64,000 bases of DNA. Origin: Hypomesus transpacificus (Eukaryota; Chordata; Actinopteri; Osmeriformes; Osmeridae). Positions within the stretch are counted from its first letter, which is position 1. Each line of letters starts with the position of its first letter. A model generated the notes under the pieces. It had not been told where the DNA came from, made no database searches, and saw nothing but the letters and a program-made list of their open reading frames with translations. The stretch is taken from assembly GCF_021917145.1 (NCBI RefSeq), contig NC_061075.1:920215-984214 (forward strand), given 5' to 3'. This document shows positions 49,116-59,800 of the stretch, piece by piece. Position numbers and translations under genes: made by a program.

Positions 49116-52100
49116 CTACAAGATCCCCCCTAGCAGGGTGGGGAAGTCCTCCAGGAGCTGGGCTGGGTCTGGCAGTGCGGCTATCAGTCGTCCATGGAAC
49201 AACAGCACAGCCAGCACCACCGACCCCCCAAACAGGGTGAGCAGCCAGGGGGAGGAGAGGAGCCCTGAGGGGCTGGGGGCTGGTGTTGGTTCAGCCCTGG
49301 TCCTGAGGGGCCGGGCCACCCGCTCCCACTGGGTGAGGATAGCCTGGCGGGCCCCGGCCCACTTCCCCGGCCCGGTCAGACGGTACTGGTATGGGGTGAC
49401 GGGCCCCAGGAGAACCTCCAGACCCAGTCTGGGGTCAGTCAGCAGCAGCTTGATCATGTTGGGACGCACCCCCACCTGTAGGGATGAAACAAACATCCCA
49501 TAATGTTGACCCACCGTAAAACGATACGCGTCAATGCTCCACCTTTCTTTTCCCCACTGACCTCCGTAGCGATGGAGTCCAGGTATGAGATGAAGTCCAC
49601 CTGGAGGGCAGCCTGTCTTGGGCAGGGGTAGCTAGGGGCAGAGACAGACCCTGTTAGAACACCAAGCTAAAAGTGTCTTGGACCGAGCGAACCACCTCCT
49701 TTACTGGTCATCCATTTACCTCTTGATGTTTCTCTTCCTCTCGGTCTCTATTGCGGTCAGCATTAGGCGCTTTGGAGGAAGCTGGCTCAGCCCTGAGATG
49801 ACAGACAGAGAGGGGGGAAACGATGTTTGGGATGTAACCAGTAGATAATGACTGTGTATGTCTGTGTATTTATGTGTATGTCTGTGTGTGTGTGTCTGTG
49901 TGTGTGTATGTGTGTGTCTGCGTGTGTATGTGTGTGTCTGCGTGTCTGTGTGTGTGTGTGTTGACCTGCTATGACCCGTGTAGCCCAACGCGCCTGCATC
50001 TCCACCAGCGGCATGATGGGTCCTTTTGTCTGGAACAATCCCATGACGGCCAGCGTGGGGCGCTCCAGAGAGGGGGGGAACACACGCCTGAAAACACGAC
50101 GCAGGGCAAGGTAAACAGAAACCAACTGTCAAACAAAGATCCTGATCACATGACGTTCCAGGATATCCTCGTCTGGTGTCTGTTCAATCGCATGGAAGGA
50201 GTTTGAAAACGTGTGTTTTCATCCAGATAGTCTTGTGTATATAGTTTGTGAGGGTCCTGTGGATGTCCAGCCTGATGACATCTGACCTGTAGAGGCTCAG
50301 CTGTCCTCCAGACCCCTGGAACAGAGAGGCGGGCAGGAAGGAGAAGGTTCCGCTGTAGCCGGTGCAGAACACCACGGCGTCGATGTTCTCCTCCGCGGTT
50401 CCGTCCTCAAACGTAACTCCGGAGCCCTGGAACCCCTGCAGGTTGGGCTTCATCACCAGTGCCCCCTGGAGGACACGTCCCGGAAGGTCATCGTTGATCA
50501 GCGGCCTCCTGTCCAAGAGCCTGGGAGAGACAGGTAGGAGAGACAGGTGGGAGAGACAAGTGGGCGAGAGAGGTAGCAGAGACAGGTAGGAGAGACAGGT
50601 AGGAGAGACAGGTAGGAGAGACAGGTAGGAGAAATAGGTAGGAGAGAAAAAGAGTTGGTGATTGAAGCACCAAATGACTGTATGGTGGCAGGACTGTGTG
50701 TGGTCTGTAGCTGTGTGTCTGCAGGGGGAGGCACCTGTGTGTGTTCTGTAGCTGTGTGTCTGCAGGGGGGAGGCACCTGTGTGTGGTCTGTAGCTGTGTG
50801 TCTGCAGGATAAGGCACCTGTGTGTGTTCTGTAGCTGTGTGTCTGCAGGGGGAGGCACCTGTGTGTGGGCTGCAGGCCGTACAGCCTGTGGTCGTATCTG
50901 TGGTTGAGGTCTCTCTCGGCGGCCCAGTTGACCAGAGCCCTGGGCAGGAGGAGGGTCAGCAGGGCGTTCTTCCTGGTAATGGCCATCATGTCCAGGGGAA
51001 GACCACGGCTGGACATGCGACCGATCACCCAAGCTCCCTTTCGTGTGCTCAAGAACGTCTGAGGGGGGGGGAATTAAATCTCATGAGCCGGATAAACAGG
51101 AAGTGTTGGTAGATGGTAAGATGGTTGTCAGCAGCAACATGGTGGCCAGATTTTAAATGGTTTCCTCTGACAGTCGGCCCTACCTTCTCTGCGGATCGGC
51201 TAATCTCCACGGCGATGTCTCCTCCAGAGTTGCCGATGCCAACCACCAGCACTCTCTTCCCTCGGAGGGCGTTAGCATCCTTGTACTCCCAGCTGTGGCA
51301 GCACCTCCCCTGGAACGTGTCGTGACCTGGAGGACAGCACGGAAACACACGTTTACACGCCACACGCTTCCTCATCGACAAGACACGGAGCTTAGAGGAG
51401 TGTGGGGAACAAGCAGGGGGACCTGGGAAGTCCTTGAGGGGGGATATGGGGTGTGTGTAGTGGCCGGAACACACTAGAACCCCGTCAAACACGTGTCTCT
51501 CCTCCTGTCCCTCCCTGTCTTCAGTCACCACCTCCCACTGCCCAGAGTGAGGGAACTCTGGCCTCTGTCTCACACTCTGCACTGTGGTCTGTCAAAAACA
51601 CACACACACAGCAACACACACACACACACACACAGCAACACACACACACACACAGCAACACACACACACACAGCAACACACACACACACACACACACAAG
51701 AAAAACTAAGAATCACATAAAAACAAGCACACAGCAAAATGTAAGGAAACAAAGACAAACAAACAAACACACAGAACAAACACACTACATGAGGATCTGT
51801 CCAAGCTCTTTGGATTCCAGCACAGACAGAAAAGGAGAGAGGGTTGACCTGGAAACGGATGTGTCGCAGGAGGTCAAAGTGCTCAGAGTAGAGCCTGAAG
51901 TACTGCAGCAGCTGGGAGTGCTTCATGTAGTTGGGGTAGTGATCAGGCATGGGGAAGTCACTGAAGCACATCATCTCCTTAGAGGTGTTCACGACCAGGG
52001 AGCGATAGATGCTGGAGCGTTCTGGCTCCGCCCTCTCCTGTGGACACAGGAACATCCGATCAGACACAGGGAGGCAACACTTCGACGGTTATCGCTGGTC

Positions 52101-52343
52101 TTCTGTGATGTCATGATGATATATTCTTATGGTGTCTGTACTCTGGGCCCTCAGAGATGCAGTTGTGATCCACTGAAGCAGGCTCCTGCCCGCTCCCCTC
52201 TCAGTGCTCACCTTGAACCTCCACAGTCCTCCGATGTCATCGCTGGACTCGAAGCACACAGGCTCCAGGCCTTCATCGAGACAGGACTTGATGCAGGCCA
52301 GCCCTGAGCTCCCGCCTCCGATCACTGCAACGCGACGACTCAT
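49116..52343 (-). CDS. Flavin-containing monooxygenase paralogue B (10 coding exons, 562 aa)
   Basis: Exons: 52343-52212, 52037-51849, 51588-51423, 51326-51184, 51058-50859, 50520-50287, 50087-49966, 49792-49720, 49631-49562, 49475-49116 (stop). Sum 1689 nt, in phase. FAD motif GGGSSG, signature [17 protein letters not shown] motif [12 protein letters not shown], and hydrophobic C-terminus ([15 protein letters not shown]). It is expected to be an ER-bound N/S-oxygenase like its neighbours. Unusual gene structure: the intron in the 356-nt block lies after LSLYR (234+122), and an extra intron splits the last exon (70+360). Exon 1 differs from that of the fmo5-like gene at only one base. It is a tandem duplicate; I cannot choose a standard FMO number. 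Confidence 0.9.
50695..50858. repeat. 41-bp tandem repeat at the donor of FMO-B exon 5
   Basis: Four units of about 41 bp containing GGCACCTGTGTGTG, with copies at about 50731, 50773, 50814 and 50856. The last overlaps the real donor, so each upstream unit carries a copy of CACACACAG|GTGCC. Confidence 0.88.
51598..51698. repeat. (CA)n with GCAACA interruptions
   Basis: Microsatellite immediately upstream of the FMO-B exon 3 acceptor (51588) on the minus strand. Confidence 0.93.
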
Positions 52344-52435
52344 CCTGCCTGCCTGCCTGTCTGTCTGCTTGTCTGCCTGACTGTCTGCCTGTCTGTCTGC
52401 CTGTCTGCCTGTCTGCCTGTCTGCCTGTCTGCCTC

Positions 52436-52466
<31 letters not shown>

Positions 52467-52475
52467 GCTTGCTTG

Positions 52476-52507
<32 letters not shown>

Positions 52508-53469
52508 ACTGTCTGCCTGTCTGTCTGCCTGTCTGCCTGACTGTCTGCCTGTCTGCCTGTGTGTCTGCCTGTCTGCTTGCCTGCCTGTCTGTCTGTGTTA
52601 GCGGGAAGCTAAGACTGCTGGATAGAAGACAGCCAGGGAGAGCAAAGGGAAGATCAGTCAGCCATTTCAGTCAGTTGAGTTATAAAAAACAAACATTGAC
52701 CCAGTGAGACAAGGCAACTCACCAAACTGAATGGACATTGCTGTCATTGTTGATGTGATTTCAGACTACTAGTATTTCATTCCTAACTTGCTGATCCTGC
52801 TTGTTTTCACCTCTCACTGGGGGCTCAGCCTCGGTATTACTCGAGCTAGCTGACGCTGACGTAGAAAATCCTGAAAACTAGCAGAAAGAAGCCTGTTGGG
52901 CCGCTCTCAGTCTGCCTGGGGGGAGGAACTTTGATCTGCTGCCGTCTGAAGAGGAGGGGGAGGGTCTGTCTTGAATCCTCTGATAGCAGCTAGACTCACT
53001 TTCCTCTACAGATCATACACGTTTGTGGTTAGATTAAGCATTGTTTTAGACTTCTAAAGCATGTTTATTGATTATTCATTGACAGAGGATGGATTTCCGT
53101 GAACTATATTCCACATCAATGGTTCAGGGGGGGAGGGAAGGGACGATCACCTTGCTTAACCTCTTACTTTAGTATTCATTAACTAAAAGGTCTAAAAGCC
53201 TCCCACCTTTTGGCCACATGACAAAACTCTGTTGTTGCTCTGTAATTATGAACACTGGGGCATCACTAGGCATGGATGGAACATGCTACTGTGGTCGATT
53301 CTAGCTTCAGAAGAACAGCTGGCTTGAAAGGTCTGTCTCCACAAACTGAAATGACTGAAATGTGTTGTTCAGGCAGAGGAAGGTCTTTTGCTGTGAGAGC
53401 TGATGATTCAGTTGGTAAAACACTGGAAACATCTTCACAGCAAGGCACACACATTTATGATTAAAATAT
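52344..53469. other. Spacer between FMO-B and FMO-C
   Basis: 52344-52600 is a CTGT/CTGCCTGC tetranucleotide tract touching the FMO-B start codon. From 52620 to 53470 the sequence is single-copy-looking without recognisable exons; the FMO-B promoter must lie here. Confidence 0.6.
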
Positions 53470-53475
53470 TTTATT
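53470..53475 (-). terminator. Poly(A) signal for FMO-C
   Basis: TTTATT on plus, about 445 bp after the FMO-C stop codon (53920). Confidence 0.5.
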
Positions 53476-53735
53476 CACGATGCAAAAGGTTAAAGATGGT
53501 GAATCATACATATTCATAAGGTGAAGTGACAAAATTAGTCTCATACTCGAAAATCGGCACTAACAAACACGCCAAGTTGATTGATATTCAGACCACAGAG
53601 GACAGAAGAAGCGATCATAAACTGTATAATAATCAGATATAGAAGGTTTGGTGCTTTTTCTTAGATTGATAATGAAAACTGTCTGAGAGGCAGTAGAGTG
53701 TGCTGGGATAGAGGAAGGTTTGGGGTGAACTTGAG

Positions 53736-53857
53736 CAGTGGCGTGTTCAGGGAGTGGCCTAGGGTGGCACGGGCCACCCCTGAAATCTGATTGGCCACCC
53801 CAATATCTTAAAATATGATTGGCTACCCCTATAAAAAAATGTCTGGACACGCCCCTG
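53736..53857. mobile_element. 122-bp hAT-type MITE in the FMO-C 3' UTR
   Basis: Termini CAGTGGCGTGTTC and GGACACGCCCCTG are inverted repeats of each other (11 of 13). Both sides carry AACTTGAG (53728-53735 and 53858-53865), an 8-bp target duplication diagnostic of hAT elements. Inside are two near copies of TTGGCCACCCC/TTGGCTACCCC. Confidence 0.85.
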
Positions 53858-53919
53858 AACTTGAGATCCAATCCTGCCTCTGCATCCTGTGGGTGGGTCC
53901 TCTCCTGGTCTGGACCGTG

Positions 53920-56900
53920 TCACACGCTCAGAGGTCGGAGGGAGGCGAGGAGGGAGGTGAGGTGGGAGGGGGGGTGGCGGTGGACGTAGTAGGCAGCACC
54001 TCCCCCCACCGCGGCAGTCAGACTGAGCTTGAACAGACGGCCTAGCCAGGAACTTTTCGGCTTATCCACCTGGGGGTTGAAAGGGGATGTCAGTCAGAAC
54101 TACCGATAACATTTTACATTTACATTTAAACATTTAGCGAACGCTCTTATCCAGAGCGACTTACAGTAACTTCACCCTAGATTTCCCCCCCCCCCCCCCG
54201 AGAAAAGGACACCACGTCATTTAGCTCGGCCGGGAATCGAACCGCAAACCTTCTGATTAATAACCCGATTCCCCTAACCGCTTAGCCATCTGACCCCCCA
54301 CCCCCTGATAACTGAGCCATCGGAACAAAACTGCGATGGACCCACCTGTCTGGTCTTCAGAGGCTGGTACATGCGATCACTCTGGGTGAGAATAGCCTGG
54401 CGAGCTCCGTCCCACCTCCCAGGGCCCGTCAGGCGGTACTGGAAGGCGGACACGGGCCCCCACAGGATCTGCTTGAAGAGCGGGTAGTCTGTGAAGAACA
54501 GCCAGAGCAGGCTGGGTCTCACCCCCGCCTCTCCAGCGATTTCATCCATGTAGGAGACGAAATCCACGTGCAGAGGTGTCAGCTTGGACAGAACAAAGCT
54601 GTTGGGAGGACAGGGAGATCACATCAGAGAAGATCGTGTGGGTGTTGTAACCTAGGATAGATTGAATAAGTTGTCTTCGTGGACACTCACTTCTTGTCCA
54701 TGTCTTTGGTGTCACTATCAACTGACTTTAACATAGCCTGGCTAGACGGCAGTTTCTTGAGCCCTGTGGAACAAAAGCAAATGGAACAGCTAAGAGGAAA
54801 CGCCACACCAGCCAGCCAACAAGTCAACAATGCTAGCCAACAAGCTAGCCAGTCAGCCAGCCCAACATCCAGCCTCAGGCTACCTTTGAAGACGCGTGCC
54901 ACCCAGCGAGCCTGCATCTCAGCCTGGGGCATGATGGCCCCCAGGGCGTGGATGAACCCCACGACAGCCAGGGTGTTGTGCTCTAGGGCGGGGGGAAACA
55001 CGTGTTTGTACAGCGCCACCCGGTGGCCGGACATCTGCAGCACGTTTCGCGGCAGGAAGGAGAAGTCGTAGTTGTATCCCGTGGCGAACACAACCGCGTC
55101 CACCTGCGAAGAGGTGAAACCCCACGGTTACCGACGACACTGCTGTACGTTCATACGAGGAGAGATTAAGATGTCTCCATGAAGGTTCTGACCTTTTCCA
55201 CCACGCTCCCGTCTTCGAAGACCACGCTGGAGCCGACAAACTCCTTCACGTTGGGTTTGATCACCACGCTGCCCGCCAGGATCTTGTGAGGGAGCTCGTC
55301 GTTTATCACCGGGATCTGACTGAAAAGCCTGGGGGGGGAGGGGGGCACCAACACCAGTCATCAGCCAGATGTATCGCTGGATCAATATGACCACAATAGG
55401 GGAGCGAGGAGGGTCAATGCAGGACAGCAGAGACATCGACCGCAGCAGACAAGCGATTGATGCACTGCTGGCTCACGTCACAGTGCAAACACAAGCACAA
55501 TACAGTCTGATGTAGCGGATGCAGCCCGCGCTTAATCAGGGTGTTCATTCATTTCTACAGTTAAGAGGGGAACTGCTGAACATCTGATGGGAATTGACTA
55601 CAGGCAAACAGATAGACACAGACAGACAGGCAGTCAGGCAGACAGTCAGTCAGCCGGGTAGGCAGGCAGGCAGACAGACAGACAGACCGGCACAGACAGA
55701 CAGGCAGGCAGGCAGGCAGGCAGACAGGCAGATCCTCACCTGTGTTTGGGCTTGAGCGCGTACGTGGTGTGGTCATACATGGCGTTGAGCATCCTCTCTC
55801 CAAACCAGTTGAGGAAGCTCATTGGCAGCACCTGAAAGAGGATGTGGATGAACCTGGTGTTGTAGTTGATGTCCACGGGCAGCCCGTTGTCCGACACCTG
55901 GCGTAGCACCCAGGCTCCTCGACGGGTGCTGAGGTACACCTGGACATCCCAATGAACCCAGTTAGGTCACCTTGTGGAACCCAGTTAGGTCACCTTGTGG
56001 AACCCAGTTAGGTCACCAGTTCGGTCACCTTGTGGAACCCAGTTTGGTCACCAGTTAGGTCACCTTGTGGAACCCAGTTAGGTCACCAGTTAGGTCACCT
56101 TGTGGAACCCAGTTAGGTCACCAGCTAGGTCACCTTGTGGAACTAAGACAGGTCTAAATAACTAGGTCAGAGAACGAAAATAGTCAAATTTTCAGTAAAA
56201 CTTTGGGGGGATTCTCCCCTCAAGAGTAAGATGTTTGTCTCACTCCAACTTGTGAGACAAAAAAAAAAAAGTATTTTATAATCAGTGTGTTTATACGAGC
56301 ACATACGATGAAGACCTCTGACCTGTTCTGCCACTCGGCTGGTCTCCACGGCGATGTCACTTCCTGAGTTTCCAATGCCAACGACCACCACCCTCTTGCC
56401 CTTCATGTCATCAGGCTCCTTGTAGTCCCAGCTGTGGCTGTACTTCCCCTCAAACGCCTCGATCCCTGCCACACACACACACACACACACACATTAGAGT
56501 TCCCATTTCTACAGTGCTGGACTGCTAGACATGTTATTCTTGGTTGGTCAGAGTTGTGTGGTCAGAGTTGTGTGGTCAGGGTGGGTGTGGTCAGGGTGGG
56601 TGTGGTCAGGGTGGGTGTGGTCAGGGTGGGTGTGGTCAGGGTGGGTGTCAAGTCACCTGGGAATTCTCTGAGAGGCAGGTGTGGGGAGGTGTAGTGACCA
56701 GAGCAGACGATGACTGCGTCAAACACGTGTCTCTCCTCCACCCCCTCCCTGCTCGCCGTCACCACCTCCCACTGGCCGGAGCGGCTGAAGTTTGAACTCT
56801 GCCTCACACTCCGCACCGTGGTCTGTAACACACACACACACACACACCAGCATGTCAGCCGAGAGGGCCGTTCCCCAGCAGCTCCACTGTCTCCTCGCTC

Positions 56901-57412
56901 GCTCTGTCTACCTGGAAACGGATGCGTTGCAGCAGTTTGAAGGTCTCCGCGTACAACCTGAAGTACTGCAGGATGCGTGAGTGGTGCATGTAGTTGGGGT
57001 AGTCTGCTGGGATGGGGAAGTCGCTGAAACATATCATCTCCTTAGAGGTGTTGATGGTGAGGGAGCGGTAGATATTGGCCCTCTTGGGCTCGGAGACTTC
57101 CTGTTTGGGCGACAGGACGACACGGTGAGCACCTGCCACTGCCGTGACCGTTACTGTGGGTACGGGTAAAAAAATTATTCCGGCATCTTCACAAAAAATG
57201 AGAAAGACGACGTGGATTTCGGTGCAGAAATGACGCCATCCAGCCCTCCTCTACTCTGGAGATAGTGATCCCCACCTCACCTTGAACCTCCACAGTCCTC
57301 CGATGTCATCGCTGGACTCGAAGCACACAGGCTCCAGGCCCTCCTCCAGACAGGACTTGATGCTGGCCAGACCTGAGGGCCCTGCCCCGATGACAGCAAC
57401 CCTACGCACCAT
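53920..57412 (-). CDS. Flavin-containing monooxygenase paralogue C (10 coding exons, 553 aa)
   Basis: Exons: 57412-57281, 57100-56912, 56822-56657, 56465-56323, 55939-55740, 55328-55193, 55103-54884, 54763-54691, 54598-54346, 54069-53920 (TGA). Sum 1662 nt, phases consistent. FAD motif GAGPSG, signature [17 protein letters not shown] motif [13 protein letters not shown]. The intron in the 356-nt block sits after VVEK (136+220). A private intron after KTRQ adds a separate last exon, [16 protein letters not shown] and onward, whose weakly hydrophobic GGGAAYYV part may be the membrane anchor. The second Gly of the usual NSGGD is Ser here, as in many FMOs. Most diverged of the three; expected to be an active ER monooxygenase. 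Confidence 0.9.
54111..54294 (-). repeat. tRNA-derived SINE in an FMO-C intron
   Basis: Minus strand starts GTCAGATGGCTAAGCGGTTA (A-box region), has GGTTCGATTCCCGGC-like DNA (B box, plus strand GCCGGGAATCGAACC) and ends with the AAGTCGCTCTGGATAAGAGC body. 5' to 3' on minus; a poly-C run interrupts it. Confidence 0.75.
55946..56145. repeat. GGTCACCTTGTGGAACCCAGTT tandem repeat
   Basis: About seven imperfect units of 24-36 bp (GTTAGGTCACC and TTGTGGAACCCA modules), beginning immediately upstream of FMO-C exon 5 (55939). Confidence 0.9.
56552..56653. repeat. 15-bp GGTCAGGGTGGGTGT repeat
   Basis: Six tandem units directly beyond the donor of FMO-C exon 3 (56657). Confidence 0.92.
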
Positions 57413-59794
57413 GTTGGATCTGAGGAAGAAGTGTCGCCCTGAGTTAGGGGGATGGACCCAAACACATTTTCAAACCAGATATCCACCCTTGGAAACTGTT
57501 GTCGATTAAGAAGTTTGCTTTCCTCAGAAGGATTCTCAAAAATAGAGTCAAGGTTTATTCAGCACAACGTCAGTGGGACATGGTAGGTTCAAAAAGCAAT
57601 CACATTTCTCTGGACATCTCGTTATATATACAGACATGAGGACAAATCCCCCGCCCTGCATGATACTATTTCACAACCTTCTAGAAAGTTCTAGAAGGTT
57701 TCTTCCCACAGTTTGGTCGAGGCCAACCTGCACATAACAGCCCCAAACATGCGTGCGAATCCCCTGGCTCCTAAGGTGTTGATGGAACTCTTTTCTCCTC
57801 AAGAAACCCCCGTCTAACCCCGTCTCAAATGTCCTGGTTTCTTCTCAAACCCCAGTTCACCCCAGATCTCAATCTCAACATACGCAACCACTTGACCAGT
57901 CCTCCATTTTCAACCTCCCCTTCTCTGGCTTCTGCTCTATGGGTTTTCCCCCGAAACAAGACCCTTATTGTTCTTCTATTGAGAGACTCGCACACATCAG
58001 TCTCCCCTAATGCTGACTCCCCCTTGCCCCTCTTTCTCCTCACTGTTCGGAGGAGCTTTGCCCGCCACTTTTGAGACATGACTCTGGGAATAGGGGATAT
58101 TCTTAGTCCTTATGTGCTCATTTATAACTGATCACAGCTGCTTCACCTCTGGAACCCTACTGGTTCACTGTCCAGCAGCCTTGTTGACTGTCTAGCAAGC
58201 CTTTGTTCAATAACTCTTACTCATAACAACCTCACTATTTGAGATACACTGTAATGATAGAATACAAGTGTTAGGGTTAGCTAACCCTAACCCTAACCCA
58301 CTGTGTAGATCTGAATAGTCAAGATGGCGGTTCAATACAATTTATTTAGATTATACAATGACATAAGATTAAACAAAGCTTGGCTGATCAGTCATTAACG
58401 AAGGAGGTGCCATCCACACAGATCCTTCATAAGAGTGATGAAGAAAACCCCTAAAACCCTGCCTTATATAAACTTAGAACAAATGGTTATTCCGATGGTC
58501 AATCCATCAATATAGCGGTCTCTGTGATTGGTCAGCACTGCTCAGTGACAGTTTGACTCCATACCAAGTGTCCCAGGGGTTCTGGAGGTGGTTAATGATA
58601 CACAAACAGGATGTCTGACTAGGGCTAGGCCCTCTCCTTGGCCAAAAGGTTAGGGCAGCTCACTCAACTGATAACTGTCTCCCCAACCCCCAGACCCAAC
58701 TAAGACCCTCTGGATCTTAGTTAGGTATCATAAAACCACACCATAAATACCATCTGAGTGTCTCTTCTACAGAGTAAACCATACCACAGAGCCTCAGTTT
58801 CTTACATTCGACTGTCTATAAGAAAGGAACTTACTTTTTACCGTTTAAAGAAACATAGATATTGCTATGTCAAAAAATGCCATTACAACACACACACATC
58901 CCAATATTAGGACTGCCAAGCAGGAGTCCGACCGCAATTACATATGTTTCTGTTGACTACTTGAAACTGTTAACTGGATAAAATGTTCATGTAGCAATGA
59001 CATAATATGTATTAGTTTTCTTTTGCAGAACAACAAATACTCACACCAGCAAAATAACGTGTAAATCCCAGCTCTCTTACAATGTTTAGTCTAGATACTT
59101 AAACCTAAAGATTTCAGAGTAGAATTGAGTTTGGAGGGAGTGTTACCTTAGTCCTGGCAGATGAAATGGAAGAATCAGTCTCCGGGGGAACCTGCCTTAT
59201 TTCAGATCCGCCTTGGGGTTTAATCATCTCTAAATTCTATCAGTCTGAGTTTGCGTCAGCCAAAAAGCTTAACAGTGTAACTGTGTCTCCTTCTAGACAT
59301 CCACTCAATTCAATTTCTCTCTCACACACACGCACGCTTTACCCTTAACTGACCTCAGGTGGAAACGTACTCTTAGGTATAGTCATAAAATGTCAGGTGA
59401 GATTTTAAGTCCTCGAAAGTCAGACGCATCACTGATGACATCATCACTGATGACATTCCTCGTGTTTCGTGTCAATGAACCAATCAGCTATAGTGTTGCA
59501 CTTTGCTCTAATTTAATCAGTTTCTTCCCCTCACGGTCAGGCCCCATGGGTGAGATGAGCACCAGGGCTACAGTGCTGACCAATTGATTTCAGAAGCGTC
59601 ATCTGGTAAATGGATACTAGATAACAGGACTATCAGCACAAGGGAACATTGATATAAAACTGTTGTGGTACTGTGGGAGAAGATGATTTACCAGTTATGT
59701 ATGCTAATCGTAATCTTTAGTAAAGGTTTCCTTGAATCGTAAATCACAAAACCCACCAATGAAACAACACAAATTGTGGACATTCTTCGTTCTT
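57413..59794. other. Spacer between FMO-C and the PLPP6-like gene
   Basis: Single-copy-looking DNA with no recognised exon. 57540-57620 and 58320-58500 look like retroelement fragments (TTTATTCAGCACAACG; TTATATAAAC), but I could not establish ends. 58270-58299 carries a small palindrome of telomere-type repeats. The open frame at 57829-58074 resembles nothing known to me. Confidence 0.5.
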
Positions 59795-59800
59795 TTTATT
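59795..59800 (-). terminator. Candidate poly(A) signal for the PLPP6-like gene
   Basis: TTTATT on plus (AATAAA on minus) 2.7 kb after the stop at 62509. A 3' UTR of that length would explain the absence of exons in 59.8-62.5 kb, but a shorter transcript cannot be excluded. Confidence 0.3.
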
